A stretch of DNA of 64,000 nt from an uncultured Collinsella sp. Lineage in GTDB: Bacteria > Actinomycetota > Coriobacteriia > Coriobacteriales > Coriobacteriaceae. The stretch covers positions 1 through 64,000 of the forward strand of contig CAAERJ010000060.1 of assembly GCA_900758375.1 (NCBI GenBank), given 5' to 3'. Made by a program: the position numbers and the translations under genes. Positions 60,075 to 64,000 of the stretch are shown here, in pieces; the first letter of the stretch is position 1; every line of letters starts with the position of its first letter. The notes beneath the pieces were generated by a model. The model saw nothing but the letters and a program-made list of their open reading frames with translations. It did no database searches and was not told the DNA's origin.

Positions 60075-60102
60075 AACGACACGATTTGTGCGCCGGCTCG
60101 AG

Positions 60103-60750
60103 CTATGCGTTCTTTTTGCCCAGCTTAGCCTTAACCAAGCCGACCACGGTCGGAATGATCGACACGGCGACGATGCCGATAATCAGCAGCTCAAAGTGCT
60201 CCTGCACAAAGGGAATGCCGCCAAAGAAGTAGCCCAGCAGCGTAAAGAGCGTTGACCAGGTAATGCCACCCAGCACGTTAAAGATAACGAAGTTACGCCA
60301 GTGCATGCCGCCCATGCCGGCGATAAAGGGCACAAAGGTGCGAATAAACGGGAAGAAGCGGCCGAGGAAGATGGCCAGGTGGCCCCACTTGTCCAAGAAG
60401 TCCTCGGACTTTTTAATGCGCTCGGGCGTCATGGCCTTAACCTTGCCCGAAGCGATGATCTTGCGGCCAAAGAAGTGACCGATCATAAAGTTGCACTGAT
60501 CGCCCAGGATGGCTGCGGCCCATGCGGTGGCCAGAAGCGCCACGATGTTAAAGCCGCCGTTGTGGGCAAAGAAGCCCGAGGCAAACAGCAGCGAATCGCC
60601 GGGAAGGAACGGGAAGAACACCACGCCTGTCTCGATAAAGATGATCAAGAACACGCAGCCGTAGGCCATAAGCGGGCCGGCGGCGATCCAGCTGGCAATC
60701 GCGGTGCGCGGGTCTTTGAGCAGCTCAGCGATAAAATTAATGAAACCCAT
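60103..60750 (-). CDS. DedA-family membrane protein
   Basis: 215 aa from the ATG at 60750 (GAGAGG upstream). Polytopic with about five to six hydrophobic segments; PFLPGDSLLFASGFFA and GRFFPFIRTFVPFIAGMGGM (conserved Glu/Asp-Gly and Arg positions) are the DedA/SNARE-associated signature. The family flips undecaprenyl phosphate or phospholipids and affects membrane potential. Divergent from cysE; no operon partner. Which DedA subgroup (UptA-like or other) is not clear. Confidence 0.92.
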   Translation of the reverse strand: MGFINFIAELLKDPRTAIASWIAAGPLMAYGCVFLIIFIETGVVFFPFLPGDSLLFASGFFAHNGGFNIVALLATAWAAAILGDQCNFMIGHFFGRKIIASGKVKAMTPERIKKSEDFLDKWGHLAIFLGRFFPFIRTFVPFIAGMGGMHWRNFVIFNVLGGITWSTLFTLLGYFFGGIPFVQEHFELLIIGIVAVSIIPTVVGLVKAKLGKKNA

Positions 60751-60973
60751 GAAGTAAAACCTCTCAGTTGTGGGCGCGGACACGTCCGAGTTGACCAGTA
60801 TACGGTTGCAGCGCGAGTACGGGCCAAACCCCTCAAAAGTCTTACGTCATTACCAGCAAGTTTGCATAACTGACACCTGTCACGCAAAGCCGCCAAGATT
60901 GTCCTTCCTAATCCCTAGCGAATCGCTATACTTTATTGAATCGCATTGTCACGGCGCTAAGGGAGGGCGGCTG

Positions 60974-61678
60974 GTGAGCTTTATCAGTACCATTCGCGAG
61001 GACATCAAGACCGTCCAGGCACAAGACCCCGCCGCGCAAAACGGTCTGGTCATCTTCCTTTCCTATCCTGGCCTGCATGCCAAGTGGAACCACGTACCCG
61101 AGCATTGGCTCTGGGAGCATGGACATCGCTCGCTCGCCCGTGTGCTCTCGCAAATCACCCGCCACATCACCGGCGTCGAGATTCATCCCGCCGCACAGAT
61201 CGGCAAGCACTTCTTTATCGACCACGCCATGGGCGTCGTCATCGGCGAGACCACCGTCGTGGGCGACAACTGCGTGCTCTACCAGGGCGTCACGCTCGGC
61301 GGCACCGGTAACGAGACCGGCAAGCGCCACCCCACCTTGGGCAACAACGTCACCGTGGGCACAGGCGCCAAGGTGCTCGGCAACATTCGCATCGGCAACA
61401 ACGTCAAAATCGGCGGTAACTCGGTTGTCGTCAAGGACGTGCCCGACAACTGTACCGTCGTGGGCGTGCCGGGACGCATCATCAAGCGCAACGGCTGCCG
61501 CGTGTTTGAGGAGAGCTTCGACGCCAAGCAGCATCGCGAGTATATGCCCGACGATGCCGCCGAGCAGAGCGCCCTCAACCGCCAGGGCATCACCGAAAAC
61601 GCCCGCCGCGTCAAGGAACTCGAGCGAGAGGTGGCCGAGCTCAAAGCCCTCGTCGCCAAACTCGTGGACGAACGCTAG
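60974..61678 (+). CDS. cysE: Serine O-acetyltransferase
   Basis: 234 aa from the GTG at 60974, with GGGAGGG eight bases upstream; the frame upstream is not supported. First step of cysteine synthesis: acetyl-CoA plus serine gives O-acetylserine. Short N-terminal helical part, then left-handed beta-helix hexapeptides ([53 protein letters not shown]) with the catalytic His in FIDHAMG. The C-terminal coiled-coil-like tail ([20 protein letters not shown]) is unusual for CysE and longer than in the enteric enzyme. A cysK partner is not in the window. Confidence 0.94.
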   Translation: MSFISTIREDIKTVQAQDPAAQNGLVIFLSYPGLHAKWNHVPEHWLWEHGHRSLARVLSQITRHITGVEIHPAAQIGKHFFIDHAMGVVIGETTVVGDNCVLYQGVTLGGTGNETGKRHPTLGNNVTVGTGAKVLGNIRIGNNVKIGGNSVVVKDVPDNCTVVGVPGRIIKRNGCRVFEESFDAKQHREYMPDDAAEQSALNRQGITENARRVKELEREVAELKALVAKLVDER

Positions 61679-61714
61679 AGGCGAACGACCACCGACAACA
61701 TTGACGCCAGCGCA

Positions 61715-61749
61715 AAGGCGCGCCAGAGGATTCGCCCCCGGCGCGCCTT
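61715..61749. terminator. Hairpin after cysE
   Basis: AAGGCGCGCC/GGCGCGCCTT with a 15-nt loop then ATTTG; weak U-run, could serve either direction. Confidence 0.6.
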
Positions 61750-61756
61750 ATTTGTG

Positions 61757-61787
61757 ATGTGGCAAAGGAACTGTCCCTTTGTCACAT
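61757..61787. repeat. 31-bp intergenic palindrome, intact copy
   Basis: Arms ATGTGGCAAAGGA and CCCTTTGTCACAT, centre ACTGT. It abuts the stop codon of the ABC exporter gene on the minus strand. Confidence 0.85.
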
Positions 61788-63802
61788 TATGCGAACTGGC
61801 TCAGATAGAGGTCGGCGTAAGCGCCCTCGGCTGCGAGCAGCTCCTTATGCGTGCCCTGCTCGATAATGTTGCCGTGGTCCATGACCAGAATCAGGTCGGC
61901 ATCCACGATCGTCGACAGGCGATGCGCGATCACAAAGCTCGTGCGCCCATGCATGAGCGCGTCCATGGCGCGGCCGATGGCAAGCTCGGTGCGCGTATCC
62001 ACGCTTGAGGTCGCCTCGTCCAGGATGAGAATCGCCGGGTTGTTGAGCAGCACGCGCGCAATGGTCAGCAGCTGGCGCTGGCCCTGGCTAATGCTCTCGG
62101 CATCGTTGGCCACGCGCGTGTCATAGCCCTGCGGCATGGTGCGCACAAAGAAGTCGACCTGCGCGGCGCGTGCGGCCGCCACGATCTCCTCGCGCGTCGC
62201 CTCGGGGCAGCCATAGGCGATATTCTCGGCAATCGTTCCGTCGAACAGCCAGGCGTCCTGCAGCACCATGCCAAACTGCTGGCGCAGCTCGCCGCGGTCC
62301 ATACGGCTCGTGTCCACGCCGTCGAGCGTAATGCGCCCGCCGTCGATCTCGTAGAAGCGCATGAGCAGGTTGATGAGCGTGGTTTTGCCCGCGCCCGTGG
62401 TTCCCACCACGGCGATCTTCTGGCCCGGCTCGGCGGTAAACGACACGTCGCGCATGAGCGGCTTGTCGGGCGCGTAGCCAAAGCGTACATGCTCAAAGGC
62501 GACACGGCCCTCAACGCGACCCGGCAGCCTGGCGGCCTCGTCCGGCAGCGGATCGGCCTCCATCTCGGGCTCGTCGAGCAGGTCGAACACGCGCTCCGCA
62601 CTCGCCAGCGCGCTCTGCAGCGAGTTGAAGGTAAACGACAGCTGCGTCATGGGCTCGGATGCCTCGTAGATAAACTGGAAGAACGCCTGGAACACGCCGA
62701 CGGTCATGTGGCCGGCAACCAGCATGCTGCAGCCCACAATCGCAATCACGATCTGTGCCAGGCGGCCGATAAAGCGCACCGCGGGGCCGACGGCGTTAAT
62801 CATGAAGTCGGCCTTGGCACTCACGCGCGCCAGCTCGCCCGAGGCCTGGTGCACCTCGGCAGAACTCTGACGCTCGCGGTTAAACGCGCGAATCACCAGA
62901 CGGCCCGAGTAGCCTTCCTCAACCGCACTCGTAATCTTGGACACCCACTCCTGACGCTCACCGGTCACGTCATGCGTGCGGCGCGAGACCACCTTGGTCA
63001 CCAGCAGCGACAACGCCGTAAAGAACAAAAAGACGAGCGTGAGCGGCACGCTAAACACGAACATCACGCTCACGGCGCCCACCACGGTACCGATCGACAC
63101 CAGAAGCTGCAGCAATCCGCGCTGCATGCTCTCGGACATCTTGTCCAAGTCATTGGTCGCACGGCTGACGACCTCGCCGGGACGATGCGCGTCAAAGAAG
63201 GCAAGCGGCAGACGGTTGAGCTTTTGTGCGATGCGGTTGCGTAGGCGCAGGTTGAGGCGTTCGGCCACGCTCGACATCAAAAAGCTCTGGAGCGCGTAGA
63301 ACGAGGCAGCGGCGGTCCAAATCATAAAGTAGATGAAGATGGTCCTGCCGCAGTTCTCCCAGGTGATGTTGAAGGTGGTGTCGTTGGCAAACGCCACCTG
63401 AATGTGGCTCCACAGCTCATCGATCACGCGGGCGCTATATGCCGGCGCAGCGGTGTTAAAGATGGCATAGAACACAATGCTCGCGAACACGATATAGAAG
63501 CGCCAATGGTCGCCGGCAGCCTCGCTCCACAGGCGGCGCACCGTCGCCCAGGTATCTCGAGGCGTCTCGTCCTCGTCTTCGTCGTCCACATCGCGCATGC
63601 GTTCCGCCTCGGCTCGGGCGCGCTCATCCTCCGCGCGCTCATTTTCCTCATAGAGCGCCTGGCGGCGAGCCTCGCGCGCGGCTGCAGCCTTGGCGGCCTC
63701 ATCCAGCTCGGGTGCTACGGCAGCCTGGTCGACCGTTTTATCGGCAGCGTCCGCAGCGGCGGTATCGACAACACCGCCCTGTTTCTCGAGCTCCTCGGTC
63801 AT
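61787..63802 (-). CDS. ABC exporter subunit with canonical ATP site (third pair)
   Basis: 671 aa from the ATG at 63802 (GGGAGG nine bases upstream); a GTG three codons earlier overlaps the previous stop. An acidic/Ala-rich cytoplasmic N-terminus of about 80 residues (ENERAEDERARAEAERMRDV) precedes six membrane helices. ATPase motifs: Walker A GTTGAGKTT, signature ISQGQ, Walker B LILDEATSSVD with Glu, H-loop FVIAHRLST. Canonical half of a heterodimeric exporter whose partner is the truncated gene upstream. The long charged N-terminus is not present in the other two pairs. Confidence 0.9.
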   Translation of the reverse strand: MTEELEKQGGVVDTAAADAADKTVDQAAVAPELDEAAKAAAAREARRQALYEENERAEDERARAEAERMRDVDDEDEDETPRDTWATVRRLWSEAAGDHWRFYIVFASIVFYAIFNTAAPAYSARVIDELWSHIQVAFANDTTFNITWENCGRTIFIYFMIWTAAASFYALQSFLMSSVAERLNLRLRNRIAQKLNRLPLAFFDAHRPGEVVSRATNDLDKMSESMQRGLLQLLVSIGTVVGAVSVMFVFSVPLTLVFLFFTALSLLVTKVVSRRTHDVTGERQEWVSKITSAVEEGYSGRLVIRAFNRERQSSAEVHQASGELARVSAKADFMINAVGPAVRFIGRLAQIVIAIVGCSMLVAGHMTVGVFQAFFQFIYEASEPMTQLSFTFNSLQSALASAERVFDLLDEPEMEADPLPDEAARLPGRVEGRVAFEHVRFGYAPDKPLMRDVSFTAEPGQKIAVVGTTGAGKTTLINLLMRFYEIDGGRITLDGVDTSRMDRGELRQQFGMVLQDAWLFDGTIAENIAYGCPEATREEIVAAARAAQVDFFVRTMPQGYDTRVANDAESISQGQRQLLTIARVLLNNPAILILDEATSSVDTRTELAIGRAMDALMHGRTSFVIAHRLSTIVDADLILVMDHGNIIEQGTHKELLAAEGAYADLYLSQFA

Positions 63803-63803
63803 G

Positions 63804-64000
63804 CTACTCACCTCCCTTCATTTGCGATTCCGCGATGGCACGGTACACCTCGCAGGTTTCCATAAGCTCGCCATGCGTGCCCAGGCCCACAACCTCGCCG
63901 TCCTTGAGCACGACGATCTGGTCGGCGTGCAAGATCGTCGAGATGCGCTGCGCGATGATGAGCACCGCGGCGTCACGCGTCTCGTCTTGCAACGCATGGC
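63804..64000 (-). CDS. ABC exporter subunit, C-terminal end only (third pair, runs off window)
   Basis: Only the last 65 codons are inside the window; the gene continues beyond position 64000. The visible part is the end of an ATPase domain: AAVLIIAQRIST (H-loop with Gln for His, so the degenerate half), then LKDGEVVGLGTHGELMETCE. It ends one base before the start of the canonical subunit. Same layout as the other two exporter pairs in the window. Confidence 0.85.
   Translation of the reverse strand, partial: HALQDETRDAAVLIIAQRISTILHADQIVVLKDGEVVGLGTHGELMETCEVYRAIAESQMKGGE

Overview
The window is high-GC DNA with short intergenic gaps, strong GGAGG-type ribosome binding sites and gene families typical of gut Actinobacteria of the class Coriobacteriia; a Collinsella-like genome is the most likely source (inference from gene content and style, no search was run). 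It holds about 40 genes, one tRNA, the SRP RNA, two nested insertion sequences and an unusual number of palindromic intergenic elements. No prophage, CRISPR array or plasmid function is visible.

Layout. 0.1-5 kb (minus strand): a prenylated-flavin decarboxylase locus with a chaperone-like LpdD domain fused to an isopentenyl-diphosphate-isomerase-like Nudix domain, an anion permease, a UbiD decarboxylase and the UbiX flavin prenyltransferase. 5.2-10 kb: an MFS exporter and two convergent AAA/DUF4143 ATPases flanking a small tyrosine phosphatase; each ATPase gene is preceded by three short sites spaced exactly 33 bp. 10-11.2 kb: a TIGR04076-type protein and a pyridoxal/pyridoxamine kinase. 11.8-16.1 kb: marR plus a heterodimeric ABC exporter behind a MarR-type promoter/operator. 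16.3-20.8 kb: a LysR regulator divergent from an SDR, OFA-type MFS and Gfo/Idh/MocA catabolic set. 21-28 kb: tex, transaldolase, a HAD phosphatase and an rlmKL whose first methyltransferase domain looks dead. 28.1-31.7 kb: an IS3-family element, itself split by an IS21-family element, both with readable ends and target duplications. 31.7-36.5 kb: a potassium locus (kup, small membrane protein, kdpD, kdpE). 36.6-40 kb: nitroreductase and an LtaS-like sulfatase-fold membrane enzyme. 40.7-49.5 kb: a surface-fibre cluster with SipW-type signal peptidase, three TasA/camelysin-like proteins, a 1822-residue surface protein and a protein with an LAATG sorting signal. 50-64 kb: flavodoxin, a second heterodimeric ABC exporter, SRP RNA, a TadA-glycerate kinase fusion, tRNA-Ser(UGA), TetR, LemA, ilvE, dedA, cysE and a third ABC exporter pair that runs off the right edge.

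How it works together. The first locus reads as a complete import-and-decarboxylate module: the permease brings in an (aromatic) carboxylate, UbiD removes the carboxyl group, UbiX makes the prenyl-FMN cofactor, and the fused LpdD-Nudix protein plausibly links prenyl-phosphate supply to cofactor loading. The surface cluster couples its dedicated signal peptidase to its own substrates. Between genes there are at least four families of palindromic elements: a 31-bp palindrome at gene 3' ends, long inverted repeats with related cores but differing arms, a two-copy structured element with a conserved core, and a 62-bp tandem array. They are the main non-coding signal of this window.
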